In this document: positions 20,934-33,737 of the stretch, piece by piece | How positions within the stretch are numbered: the stretch's first letter is position 1 | Layout of the letters: each line of letters opens with the position of its first letter | NCBI GenBank assembly: GCA_015852425.1 | Contig: JAAAIG010000065.1 | Span: forward strand, 8,230-51,997 | Length of the DNA: 43,768 nucleotides | Source: Gryganskiella cystojenkinii | Taxonomy: Eukaryota; Mortierellomycota; Mortierellomycetes; Mortierellales; Mortierellaceae | Direction of reading: 5' to 3' | Made by a program: the position numbers and the translations under genes | The notes under the pieces: generated by a model | Told to the model about the DNA's origin: nothing | The model's input: only the letters and a program-made list of their open reading frames with translations | Databases searched by the model: none

Positions 20934-23010
20934 TTACTCGTCTTCCTCATCCTCAGTGTCCTCTTCGTCCGTGTCCTCCTCTTCTTCGTCTTCATCAATA
21001 TCGATCTCAAACTCGCCTTCGTCCTCCAGCGTAACTTGGTACTGTTTCATATACTCTCGTTCATGTTTTTGAGCTCGACGAACAAGGGGTCGCCAGTCAA
21101 CCTTTTCGAACCCTTCCAGGAGGAGCTGCTTGACTTGCAAAAATGGCTTCGATCCATTATTTTCCAAGGAAACATGCCCCTTGGCTATTCCCCATGCCTC
21201 CTCAATGGGATTGATATCTGGGTGGTATGGTGGCAGCCAGAGTACACGGTAACCATATCTACCATGTAGAGCATAGTGGTTAGCGACAATATCAACATCA
21301 AAAGCCTAACCAACATGGTCAATGGACAAGGCTTACTCTTGAGCAATAACCTCCGTGGTAAGAGGGAGTACAAATTCTGGTTTTCGAGCCATCTCGTACA
21401 AGACAGGTTTTGTATATCCCTTTAGCTGGGTAGCAAACACGTCTTCCCTGAGTGGCGCAAACAAGGTTCCCAGTATACGTGCGAGGCGTAGAACCAACTC
21501 TCCCTTGTTCATCTGCGACAGAGATTTTTGTGGTGCTACGTTTTCAACTTTCTGGGACACTTTTCCTTTGCCTTTGCCTTTGTCTTTGCCTTCGCCTTCA
21601 CCTTCACCTTCGTTTTTGCCTTTGTCTTTGCTTTTGCCTTTGACTTTGCCTTTGTTCACTTTCAATCGAAGATAATCCTCGACTGTTCTTATGGGTTCCT
21701 CGGGCGCCGCTGCTTCTTCTGTGGGTTGCGCTTGGGCTTGGTACTCGCGACGATGATACTTTGCATTATCCATGCAGAACACAATCTCCCTTCCAGGGTA
21801 GTGCGTTTTACACCACTCGCAGAGGGCGGTCATGTATTTTTCAAACATGGTTGCATTCATGTTTTCATGGTAGTCTGCCGAGCGATTGTCGGCCTCCCAT
21901 ACCCAAGGTTCGCCCATCCACCCTTCCTCGCTTCCGGCGTAGATAATGCACCAACGCCGTCCCTTGTTCTTACGGAGAACAGTCATCTTTTTACTAAACC
22001 ATGACTAAGAAAATAGAAAAAAATTAGATAAGTCATGATACCAAGGCAACTTAGGACAATGTGTGATAGATAGTACCTTGTTATGAACGTGGTGATGGTG
22101 GATATAAGACTCGTCCAGCCATACAAAAAGAGCATCCTTAAACTTGTCTGAGTACCGTTCTCGCAGATAATGACGTCGTTTAATCCTGATGTCGGGAGTG
22201 TCGACATAATTTTTTGTCTTGTCCGTTCGGTCGTATCCAAGGCCCATCCTGTGCAGATGCCGGCGAAGCGTCTCAGTTGAAGGTATTTGATGTGTGCCGC
22301 TCCAGTTATCACGTAGACTCTTACGGATCTTTTAAGCGTCACTGGCGTGCCTTCCAGATTCCATTCCGTAGCAAGGTTGAGAATGTATGGTTCAAAATCC
22401 TTGGAACGGAGGGTTCGTATATACCGACCCCTTTTGTCCCTAGTCTTTATTCCACTCAGAACCTCCTGGACAGTTTTGACGGCCATTCCTAGGTAGTGAG
22501 CTGTTCTCTGGATGGAAATAAACGGCCGTGCATGCTCTTGTCGACACATCTCATGACAGTGGAGAACTGCCCGCCGTTCATCATCCGTCAGCTTCTTTCC
22601 TGACCGCCGTCGGTGTTCGTGGCTGCGAGAAAGACGGTGATCATACGGCGCATAGCGGCGTTTTTTGTGCCCATCACACATCCTGAGTTCGACTTTAAGC
22701 TTTTTGATTTGACGACGCTGTTGTTCGAACTTTCTGAGAAGTGTTGCTTCGCTTTGCCCCATAGGAGAATATTCTGACGGGATAGGTTGATCCTGTACAT
22801 GGTGCTTGACACAAGTTCTAGTGGTGGGTACCCAATTGGCATTTAAATCGGCCATCCTCTTGGAGTCGATCCTGACATCCTCGAGAATTTGTTGATATTC
22901 ATACTCGTCTGCAGCAGCTACGGCTTCCTCCCACTCCCTGTTCTGGCTCTCCAAGAGCTCCTGGTCTGCTCTTTCCTCGCGTTCTTCCTTTTGACGACGC
23001 TTTCGCGATG
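20934..23010 (-). pseudogene. DDE-superfamily transposase with frameshift and nonsense codons
   Basis: Segments are 23010 to about 22331, then a -1 shift in an A run (22330-22333), 22329-22077, an intron (72 bp, 22076-22005), and 22004-20934. An N-terminal coiled, charged region and a helix-turn-helix segment (LTDDERRAVLHCHEMCRQ, then YLGMAVKTVQEVL) precede the Tc1/mariner catalytic motifs: FVWLDESYIHHHH, VFCMDNAKYH and LPPYHPDINPIEEAWG. Two in-frame stops, TAA (21335-21333) and TAG (21308-21306), lie just before the last motif. The protein ends in a long acidic tail (DEDEEEEDTDEEDTEDEEDE). A lysine/glycine/glutamate hexamer-coded insert sits between the second D and the E. The true 5' start is unclear: there is no ATG at the head of the frame, but TATATAG at 23017-23011 looks like an acceptor, so an upstream exon is likely. 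Confidence 0.85.
21561..21655 (-). repeat. Hexamer (CTTTGC-like) repeat inside the transposase
   Basis: The plus strand shows imperfect 6 bp units (CCTTTG, TCTTTG, CCTTCG). On the coding strand they encode alternating K/E and G (KDKGKNEGEGEGEGKDKGKG). Confidence 0.85.
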
Positions 23011-23585
23011 CTATATACAACAATACAAAGTAAGGAAAAGTGGTCAGTCAAAGTGGTCAATAGGTGTATTTTCTCAGGGTCGACAAAAAGTTTAAATGAG
23101 CCTACACAATGTGGAGCTTGATGAGGAATTTTTCATTTTTTTTTGATGGGAATGACGATCTTAAATAACGTTTACAGCGCAAACGCTCGCTTCTGGCTTA
23201 AGCAAAGTGATATCTGCGAGAAAGACAACGGTGCAGTTTTTTGCATGTTATTAGTAGAATGTCGAGGTTTTGAGATGAATGGTAATGAAAATTAGGATGA
23301 CGATAGGCAGATAACGGTTTCTGAGGAAAACGCTCGCACCTGTATTAAGAAAACCGGGTCTTGTGAAAACGATAGCGGTGTCAAATTATTTGAAAAACGT
23401 CTCTGGCGTGAGATCGAGAGGGCTGGATGTGAAATGGAGTGAATTTTGAGGGGATGTTGCTCGGCGATGAGGCGAACATGAACAATGCCACTACCCAGGT
23501 CCCTTATAGGAGAGGACAATCTATCGATATACGTCGTGGTAATTACATAACGCCTTTATTGCCAGGTTTTTTTTTTACGTACAAC

Positions 23586-23610
23586 GTGAGTGACTTTGGG
23601 TTGTTGGACT
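23586..23610 (-). repeat. Right terminal inverted repeat
   Basis: Read on the minus strand it is AGTCCAACAACCCAAAGTCA then CTCAC, matching the left repeat at 21 of 25 positions. Confidence 0.8.
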
Positions 23611-24507
23611 TTTATATTATGTTGCTCAGTTTGCGGGGCAGCTTGGGACAGACCTGTGCACACGTCGGTCGGTTGGTGTGTCGGTGGCACTCACAGTCAG
23701 CCGAGGGTGTCAAAGGATGAAGAGACAAAGCAGTCTTTTGCTTTGATTCTATGGTCAAGTCCACGTCTTTCTCTTGTTTTTGTTTTTGTTTTTGCAAACG
23801 CCCTTGTTTTGTTGTTTTGTCAGAAAGAATCACTTTGTTCGTTCTGGTAACTTCTAGTTGCGGAGAAGGAGAGAGAGTGAGGCTGCAAAAAAAAAAGAGC
23901 AAATGAATAACGGAAGCACCGTCCGCTCGTTGTCTCTCTCCGCCCTGTCCTGTGCGGAATAGGAAAGAAAGGAATCATATTCACATCACCAACGTGGCAT
24001 TATTTCCCTCTCTCTCCTCTCTCCTTCTCTCTCTCTTTCTTCTTTCTGCGACAATTCCAACTTTTTTCTTGTCATTCATTTATCATTGCATCCTTTCGTT
24101 CAAACACTCTCCTCCCACAGAGTGCCCGGACTTCATTCTCCCCCTTTAAGTCGTTCGTTATTAAGAAAGGGACTTCACACACCCCTCTTTTTTCCAACAT
24201 ATTTCCCGTTCCAGTGACCCCTGGCAACGAACCGAACAACCACCCTGCAGCCCCTTCCTCATTCATTCGAACACACACCCCTTTCCATCGACCATCCCCT
24301 TCCTTTTTGATCCATCTCATTCTCACTTTGTCACTCCTTGAAAGAGAAAAGAAAAGAGGAAACGATTAGAAAGATTGAAAGAAAAAAGAGAGAAAAACAG
24401 GATCCCTACATTTCTTTTACTCTCTCTTCCTCTTCTTTTCCTTCTTCCATCACCTCCTCTCCACCTCCTTCCGGCCTGCAAACAATCGCTTTTCTGATCA
24501 ATTGAAT
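23611..24507. promoter_or_regulatory. Promoter and long ATG-free leader region of the bZIP gene
   Basis: This is 0.9 kb upstream of the bZIP start. Positions about 24000-24330 are strongly pyrimidine-rich with a CT microsatellite at 24008-24042. I find no ATG on the plus strand between 23903 and 24508, so a long leader without upstream start codons is possible. No other gene is seen. Confidence 0.5.
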
Positions 24508-27500
24508 ATGGCATCACCCATGGACACCTCGATCCCTTCCTCGACAGCAAACAACCTCGTCGAGGACGACTCGATCCTCTCCTTCCTCACCACAGACTTT
24601 CTCGAATCTCAGACCACCTCAAACCCCTCAGCGTTCGACTCGACCCATTTCTTTGATTCTCTTCCCACAGACAGCTCACTCCACTACAAGGATCTCCTCC
24701 ACCCACCCTCACCACCGACCTCTGTCGGTACCTTCTCGGAATCCTCGGGGTCACCCCACAACAGCAACATGGACTCGTGTGATGAAGGATCGAGTTCAGA
24801 TGTCGCGATGGACAGCTCCCCACTCGAGTACTGGCAATACGTGTATTCTGATCTCGCCCAACAAACCTCCTCCTCCCCCTCTGCTGCCTCGGCCTTTCCC
24901 CTCCTCGACAATCTCCCTATTCAATCTTCTCAACAACAACCTGGATCCTGGCCACTTTTCCCCAATGTCGATGCCGCACTGCTGCAACCACTCCCTGGTG
25001 GTGCCTTGTTCAACAACAATACCTTGAACAATAGCAATATCAGCAACAACAACAATACGACCAACAATAACGTAAAGACTGCATCATCATCATCAACGAC
25101 GACGACCAAGGTCAAGCAGCAAACCCCTCCTTCACCCGTCGTGTCCGTCAAGGGAGGAAAGCAACCGAAACGACCAAAAAAGCTAGTCCCTGCACCAGTC
25201 CAACAACAACAACAACAACCAACACTAGCTCCTTTACCCACGCTGGCCCCCTTGAAACCTCTTATTGCCTTGGCGCCCCAGCCTATTGCGCCCGCGCCGC
25301 CCTCGCCACCTGTGTCAGTTCATGATGCGTTTACGAAACAATCACCGCCACTCTCACCCTGTATCCTGCCTGCAACCTCGTCTTCGACTCAGAGCGGAGT
25401 CAGTAACAACGCCGCGCCTGCATCATCATCTACTAGCTCTTCTTCAGCAGCAGCAGCGGCGGCGGCGGCGTCTTCGGCGGCACGCCGTCCCTCCATCGTA
25501 CCGGCGCTGACTCCAAGCCTGGCCCGTTCGAATCCAGTGATTGTAAAATCGACCTTGATCCCCGAGGAAAAGCCCCAATCCGAGGCGGTCATGACCGCTC
25601 AACAAAAGCGTCAGGAACGTTTGATCAAGAACAGAGCCGCGGCTTTGCTTTCGAGAAAGCGTAAGCGTGAACACATCAACCTGCTGGAGAGTCACACAGA
25701 TTTACTCAAGATGGAGAACCAAGAACTGAACGAACGTGTGGTCGAGTTGGAGGAGAACGTCAAGGTTCTGACCGAGGAAAGAGATGCTGCCCGACAGGAG
25801 TGTGAACGGTTGCATCATCAGGTCACGATCCTGTCGCATCGCCCTCACTCGGATGCGATTCGACTGGACATGGATCTGGAACGGAATGCTCGAGGCATGG
25901 ATACAGAGCGTGGCTTGAACTCCAAGGCGACCGGCGTAGTCTTTATGGTAAGATATTGTATCTGTCTCGCTTGTTTCTTCTACGGCTCTCTACGACTAAA
26001 ATGAAGGAACTTGTAGAAAAGCGAGTGTTATTTGGTATTGACTATAACTATATATCAATCCGTCGACTATTTCTTCATTTCTACTGTAGATCATCCTTTT
26101 CTCTTTCGCACTGTTCAACTTGCCCAGTGGCAAGCTGGAGACCTTGATGGTCGGAGGTCGATCCGTGGACCGTCCAAGAATTGGCTCGAGGTGAGTGAAA
26201 CCCGTCGTTGATGACGGCGCTTTGTCGAATGTGTGGTGTGCCGGGAATGCGCTGTGTGAAATCCTAAAATTATACCGCAGCCGCAACATCCTACTTTTTA
26301 TTTTTTTGGGCGACGAATGTTATTTTTGTTGTCAGCCAATCAGATATCGCAAAGTATTTAATTTGTTTTTTCTTACTCACATTGTTTACTTCACATGGAA
26401 CGTTTTGTCTTAGCATTGTCGGACGTGCGCTCGATTCTTACACAAAGAACCCTACGATCTCTGGACAAGTACGCGACCCAACAAACAATAGTAATAGGCA
26501 AGACCTCAACAACATGACCGATCTAGCTGTCTTCTCCGACAACAGAGCCCTGCAGACCTGGTTGGGACATCAACCCGTCTCCATCCCCAAGAAAGCCGTG
26601 ACCACCCCTCCCACCGTCACAGTTGTCGCCCCAATCGAGGAGCTCAACGTCGCCTCCTCTGTTGCTCAAGAGCAAGCAGAGGTTGTTGTTATCTCTAGCA
26701 GCACCTCGAATGGATCAGAGGATGTCAAGAGCGTCGGATTCGTCGCTCAGGGTAACCACCCACAAGAACCACTTGGATGGGCTTCTGGTAGCCCGGATCC
26801 AAAGGACTTGAACGAACCCGACAGGGACGCTTGGCTCTACTGTTCCAACTTGTTGTACTCTCTTCGTTCTTCAAGTGTGACCAAGGCTGCTGGTTCAGCT
26901 CAGGCTACCAATGGAGAGATTCGCCGCCCCCGACTCTCATTTATTTCCCCCCTGGATGGTGTTCTTGGTTCAACTGGATCTGGAGCAGACAAGAACCAGC
27001 TTCCACCTTGGATGCCAAACCATCAAGGCGAGAACAACGNNNNNNNNNNATGACTCTGAACAACGATACTTGCGATTGGATGTCGAGGTCACGTCCTCGC
27101 GTGTGGTCAGTGGTAAAGGTCTCGGTGACCATGAACAGTTGATTCGGTTCCCAGTTATCCCCGTTGGTGTCTTCGATAATTCCACGAGCAGTCTCGTACC
27201 CTCGACCAAGGCTTCCACTTCGACCGCCTCGATCTCTGCCGCGCCTTCCAGTGCAAACTCAACGCCTCTTCCTCATCAGATCCGACGACAGGCTTCTCAA
27301 CACCATGGTCAACGTGCTGGTAGCCGCGTCAACGCTCAAGGAGGCGTTGTCAAGACAAGGCGTATCTATGACACCAAGGATCATCTCTTCAAAGCCGCCC
27401 ATGCCGCTTCCCGGTCTTCCCGGTCAGAATCATCATCATCCTCGACGCCATTGGCACCGATCAAGGAGGAACTCATGGAGATCTACATCAAGGAAGAACC

Positions 27501-27510
27501 GATGGATTAA
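24508..27510 (+). CDS. bZIP transcription factor with hydrophobic segment after the zipper (ATF6/CREB3-like layout)
   Basis: Exons are 24508-25947, 26090-26190 and 26414-27510; the last contains the 10 N gap, and the frame differs on its two sides, so the true gap length is not 10. Residues 1-355 are S/T/P/N/Q-rich with poly-N, poly-Q and poly-A runs. The basic region KRQERLIKNRAAALLSRKRK (about 366-385, Asn375 and Arg383 being the DNA-contact positions) leads into a leucine zipper (about 390-440). About 35 residues later comes a hydrophobic segment VVFMIILFSFALFNLP (477-492), close in position and character to the membrane helix of ATF6/CREB3 proteins. The part beyond (GGRSVDRPRIGSSIVGRALD and onward) would then be lumenal. 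The C terminus has two IKEE motifs. The bZIP assignment is secure. Membrane tethering and an ER-stress role are inference; the alternative is a soluble bZIP with a buried hydrophobic patch. Confidence 0.85.
27040..27049. other. Assembly gap (10 N)
   Basis: A run of ten N lies inside the last exon of the bZIP gene. The open frame before it (frame of 26415) and after it (frame ending at 27510) differ, so the number of missing bases is not a simple 10. Confidence 0.99.
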
Positions 27511-27967
27511 ATTCTATCGGTTTCCAAGGCAACTCGAAGAGGGGTTTGACCCAGATACCCTCTCTTACTTGAATGTAGCTCCTTGGAATTTGGGATCCAT
27601 CCCAATCTCGCCAGTTTCCTCCCGAACACAAAACCTCACTAGAAAAAATCCGCAAAACATGAGTACGGAGAAACGAAACCGCAACGACAGAAAACTGGAA
27701 GATGTTCAGTTTTGGCATAACGGCAACGTGTTAAACGAACATACTAAAAAATACACAAAGATACGAAAAAAAACACCTTTAGCTTAACGTCAAAAAAATC
27801 ACATTTGAACCCCCCCGCCCCAAAAAAAAAAAAAGCCATGAATCCCTTTTGAACCTGTGGAACAAATGGGAGAATGTGAACCATGAAATCGTATTTGATC
27901 AAAGAACTCAAAAAGAAGAGGTTTTTTGTTTATGGCTTTGTAGAAAACGTTCCTATTGAATAGGCAA
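27511..27967. other. Convergent spacer between bZIP and Siw14-like genes
   Basis: This is 457 bp and AT-rich, with poly-A/poly-C runs at 27810-27836. The short open frames here look like chance. It probably holds the 3' ends of both transcripts. Confidence 0.45.
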
Positions 27968-29708
<1,741 letters not shown>

Positions 29709-30267
29709 GTTGTGCTTCCCTTTTTCGGATCAGCCGCGTCTTGTTACGAGGATCCGGCGGGTAGTGTCGAGTTGAAGAAAATAATAAAGGCTCTTTTGTC
29801 CTCACGTTTGCTTTTGACTGCGTTATGAGGCTAGAGTCCCAGCGGCTTGTTCTATTCTGGTGCTGTGGTCCCTTTTTTCTTGCTTCGAGTCAAGTGACGT
29901 GTGATGGTGATGACGATGGAGAGGTTCCTTGGTTGTCCAATTTGCGGTTGTCAGGGGTCGATTGTGTTGATGAACTTCAGAAAAAGAAGAGATGCAAACG
30001 TTAAACAGCGGAGAGAGAGCGCGTTCTTGCAATCCTGCTCCAGAAAGGACACACCTCTCAGAGCCAAAAATTGTCCTGTGGCTTGACGTTGTGACGGTCG
30101 TCTCAAGGGTCACGTGGATATTGGCGGGGTTCTTCGCGTATTGTTCACTCAAATCTTGTTGTTTTGGCCAATTTGCATCTTTTTATTTAACCATTCGAAG
30201 GACTAAGCACCCATTCCCCGTTTATCTACTTCGCATTAATCAGGACCAGGAAGGAGATCTATAAATA
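29709..30267. promoter_or_regulatory. Bidirectional promoter region, SIW14-like / TAF5
   Basis: 559 bp separate two divergent start codons. There is no clear TATA element and no gene. Both transcripts must start within this stretch. Confidence 0.55.
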
Positions 30268-33250
30268 ATGGCCGAATCAACTTCGGATGCTGGACAAGGT
30301 CCCAACACACAACAGCCTCCCGGTTCAGGTCCCCCCTCTGCTGGAATATCACAGGCACCTCAACCTCCGACCCCTACCTCTGCCACTGCACCTACTTCGG
30401 TGCAACCACTCCCAACACCCGCACCAGCGCCTACGCCTCATACGCCCCAGGAGGTCAACAGGATTGTCCTGAACTACCTGGTTCAAAAAGGCTACAAAAA
30501 GACAGAGATGATGTTGAAACGCGAGGCGAATCTCTTGTCCATCGAGGAACTGCAGGCGGCACTCCTCGAAGAAAACAAAAATACCAACGCTGCCGCTGCT
30601 ACCAGCAACTTTAACACTACCACAGCTGCCAACACCAGCGCTAGCGCTAACACCACCACCACCAATAACAACACCTCTACTGAACAAGAAGGCGCCACCA
30701 GGAGCACTCCCGGTAACACCAACTCGCTCACAGCCCCCTCCAGATTCAGTGACCAAAACATGCTCCTCAACAAGGCCGAGATGGCGAACCCAGACGCATA
30801 CGAACAAGCTTATTCCTCCCTCAGACTCTGGGTCGAGAACTCTTTGGACTTGTACAAGGTATGGGCTTTTGTTTGATCCGACAAGACCTTTTTTTTTATT
30901 CTATGCTGATCTACTTCTTAACAGGGAATTTTATATAATTTATTTGTTGATCTACATGGATCCGCCACCATTAGCCTGAGCTCATCGCAGTTCTGTACCC
31001 TCTGTTCGTCCACAGCTATCTCAACCTCGTTGATCGCGCGCTAAAGAATCAAGGTAAACAGACACAACAGGCCACAAGCATTCAAGCGTCTCTCTCGCTT
31101 GCACAGGAGTCTGACTAATCGAGCCTTTTCCTTCACTTTCCTATTAGCCAAGCATTTCATGGACACCTACAAATCCGATCATATGGAACTGCACTCACCC
31201 GACATTGTTCGCCTGGCGACCGTCATGGAGTCACAACACATTCAGGAGAACGAACTTGCACAAATGTACAAAAACAACAAATACCATCTCCGCATGTCGC
31301 CCATCTCACTCGAGCTTCTCGTCGCGTTCTTGCAGGATAACAAATTTATTGTCCTGCTCCGGATCGTCAACCAACATCTTAATATTCAAGTCGGACCTGC
31401 GAGTTCCAAGGAGGACGAGGTGATTGGTATTGCAGGACATGGCACTCATCAGCTCTCGACTTTTAACAAGCAAAAAGTCACCCTCGGTCAGATGCCCACC
31501 GATGCCGCGCTCAGGGAGCAGGTGGAACAGATGCTCAAGGACGAAGAAGGTCAAACTGCGGGCGAGGCCGTGAATGGCGAGGCACTAGCTACTGTGTCGT
31601 TGCTGGAAGAGTACAAAAAGGTGAAGACAGAGGCCGAGGCGGATACACCATCACGGGACGATGTGCCCATGCCACCATTGTAAGCCATTCGAGACTGTTC
31701 TGTGCAGCATAGAGAGAGTCTAAATTTCCCACGATTAACTCTTTTTTTGTGTATTTTTGAATCACGTAGTAAGGGCAGCGATATTCAAGCAGAAATCGAG
31801 GCACTGCGGGATTCACGGAAACGAGCTGCCTTGGGGCCCTCGAGCTTGCCCTCAATATGCGCCTACACATTCCACAACGCCCACAAGAGCATCAACTGTG
31901 TCGCAGTTTCGGAGGATACGACCATGATGGCTGCAGGATTCTCAGAGTCCTATGTTCGGATCTGGAGCTTGAAGGGCGAGAAGCTTCGAGGATTTAAGAG
32001 CAACTTTAATCCAGCCCACATCAACGATTGTAAGTTCCAGGTGGATGCTGTCTTGAGTACTTTCAGCAATGACTTTTTGAAGTTGTTTTTTCTTTTGAAC
32101 TGATTCTTTTCTCACTTGTTTTGACCACATAGCCAATGACCTGGATAGAGTTCGGGAAAAGAATGGCACCGACTCGAGAAAGCTCATTGGACATGCTGGA
32201 CCAGTCTTTGGCGCAAGCTTCAGTCCCGACAACAAGTATCTCATTACCTGTTCAGAAGATAAGACAGGTAAGAGCCTAGTTGCTAGCTATGCATGGAGAT
32301 CAAATCCGAGGACGGAGCCATCATACTAATTTTCTTATTGAAATAATGTTACCTCTATAGCACGTTTGTGGAGCACCAACACACTGACCAACGTTGTCTG
32401 CTACAAGGGTCACAACTACCCAGTGTGGGACGTCGACTTTGGACCCCAAGGATTCTATTTCGCCACAGCCTCGCATGATCGGACAGCGAGATTATGGAGT
32501 TGCGACCAGATCTATCCACTTCGTATCTTTGCAGGACATATGTCCGATGTGGATGTAAGTTGCTGACGCAGAAAAAGAATATACTCGTCAAGCTCACTTG
32601 ACTGGAGAATGGGATATTGACATTTCTTTATTTCTTTTCCTTCTCGCATGGTGCGATAGGTGGTCAAATTCCATCCAAACTCGAAATATCTCGTGACGGG
32701 GTCAAGCGACAAGACTGCGAGATTGTGGGATGTCCAACGAGGAACATGTGTGCGTGTCTTTACAGAGCATGTCGGAGCCATCAACGCTGTTGCTGTTTCT
32801 CCGGATGGTCGAACAATGGCGTCTGCAGGAGAGGATCGATCGATTATTCTCTGGGACCTGGGATCGGGCAAAAAGATGAAGAAGATGACAGGTCATCAGG
32901 GTGTTATCTATTCCCTCGATTTCAGTCAGGATGGAAGCATCTTAATGTCTGGAAGCGCGGATTGCACTGTTAGGGCTTGGGACGTCAAGAAGGAGATCAA
33001 TTCAGACGGTACTTCTGCTCACCGGATCATGCATGATGCCAATGGGTCGACCACGGTCGCTGCTTCTCCTACGGTTCACCAGAGCCATGCGCAGGCGATG
33101 GAGCGTCTGAGCAAGAAGGCCGCCCATACAGGACCGGTGGAGTCTGAGGACCAATTGGCGACGTTTCCCACGAAACGGACACCTGTCTACAAGGTGCAGT
33201 TCACAAAGCGGAACCTGTGCCTTGCTGTCGGTGCATTTGCTGGCAATTAA
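30268..33250 (+). CDS. TAF5: Transcription initiation factor TFIID subunit 5 (TAF5)
   Basis: Exons are 30268-30858, 30975-31053, 31148-31679, 31770-32029, 32133-32267, 32361-32554 and 32660-33250, giving 793 aa. TAF5 is a nuclear scaffold of TFIID and, in many fungi, of SAGA. A P/T-rich head is followed by a LisH motif (about 57-80, [20 protein letters not shown]), an N-rich linker, the NTD2 domain (about 174-303; [20 protein letters not shown], then [20 protein letters not shown]) and six WD40 repeats from about 430 (for example [43 protein letters not shown]). It ends [20 protein letters not shown], as in other TAF5 proteins. The start is the first in-frame ATG, next to the shared promoter with the phosphatase gene. 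A candidate polyadenylation signal AATAAA is at 33312-33317. Confidence 0.95.
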
Positions 33251-33737
33251 GCGATTGTGGAAACGGGAGTCAGCCTTTTTGCTTTTTGGCAAACACACGC
33301 ATGCATATGCAAATAAACGATAGCAAAAAAGCTTTCATGAAGAATCATAATATACATGCGGATGTAGTTGCGAGGGTCGTCCCTCTGGAGAGAGATAAAA
33401 GGCCAGGGCGCCAAGGGCTGACCCGGGAGGTTTGAAACCCAATTCCTGTGTGTGATTGGCCACTTTGATTTCATGCGAACGTGTGACAAAGGTCCAGGGC
33501 GATTACTCATGATTTTCGGGATCTGCGCGTGAAATGTTACTTTGTCTGATAACGAAGAGAAAGAAAAATTCCCTCCTCGCCTTTGCCATGTGGACATCTT
33601 TCTTTCTTTGACATTCTTTTTATTTTTTTGCCTTTATGCCCTATTGACAATTGTCATATACCCTTCCGTTCACCGTTTGTTCTCATTGCACTCTCTCCAC
33701 TCTCCACTGTTTACTCCTCATTACATTTTGACCGACC
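33251..33737. promoter_or_regulatory. Spacer between TAF5 and the mitochondrial carrier
   Basis: This is 487 bp. The first 100 bp are the TAF5 3' flank; the last 170 bp are CT-rich and lead into the carrier start codon. No gene is seen. Confidence 0.45.

Larger units (their letters stand above)
20853..23610 (-). mobile_element. Decayed Tc1/mariner-like DNA transposon (about 2.76 kb)
   Basis: The element is bounded by 25 bp terminal inverted repeats (21 of 25 positions identical) and carries one transposase gene on the minus strand. TA-rich sequence lies immediately outside both ends (TATAT on the left, TTTATATT on the right), which fits TA target use, but the exact TA duplication cannot be fixed. 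The transposase has a frameshift and two in-frame stops, so this copy is not autonomous as read. Confidence 0.8.

Noticed and set aside
21305..21336. A 31-base intron (GTAAGC to GTTAG) to explain the break in the transposase
   Set aside because: It is too short to splice and would shift the frame; reading through with two nonsense codons keeps the conserved frame on both sides.
25940..26100. Hac1/Xbp1-type unconventional Ire1 intron in the bZIP gene
   Set aside because: The intron has ordinary GTAAGA and TGTAG borders and I see no paired CNG-CNGN loops.
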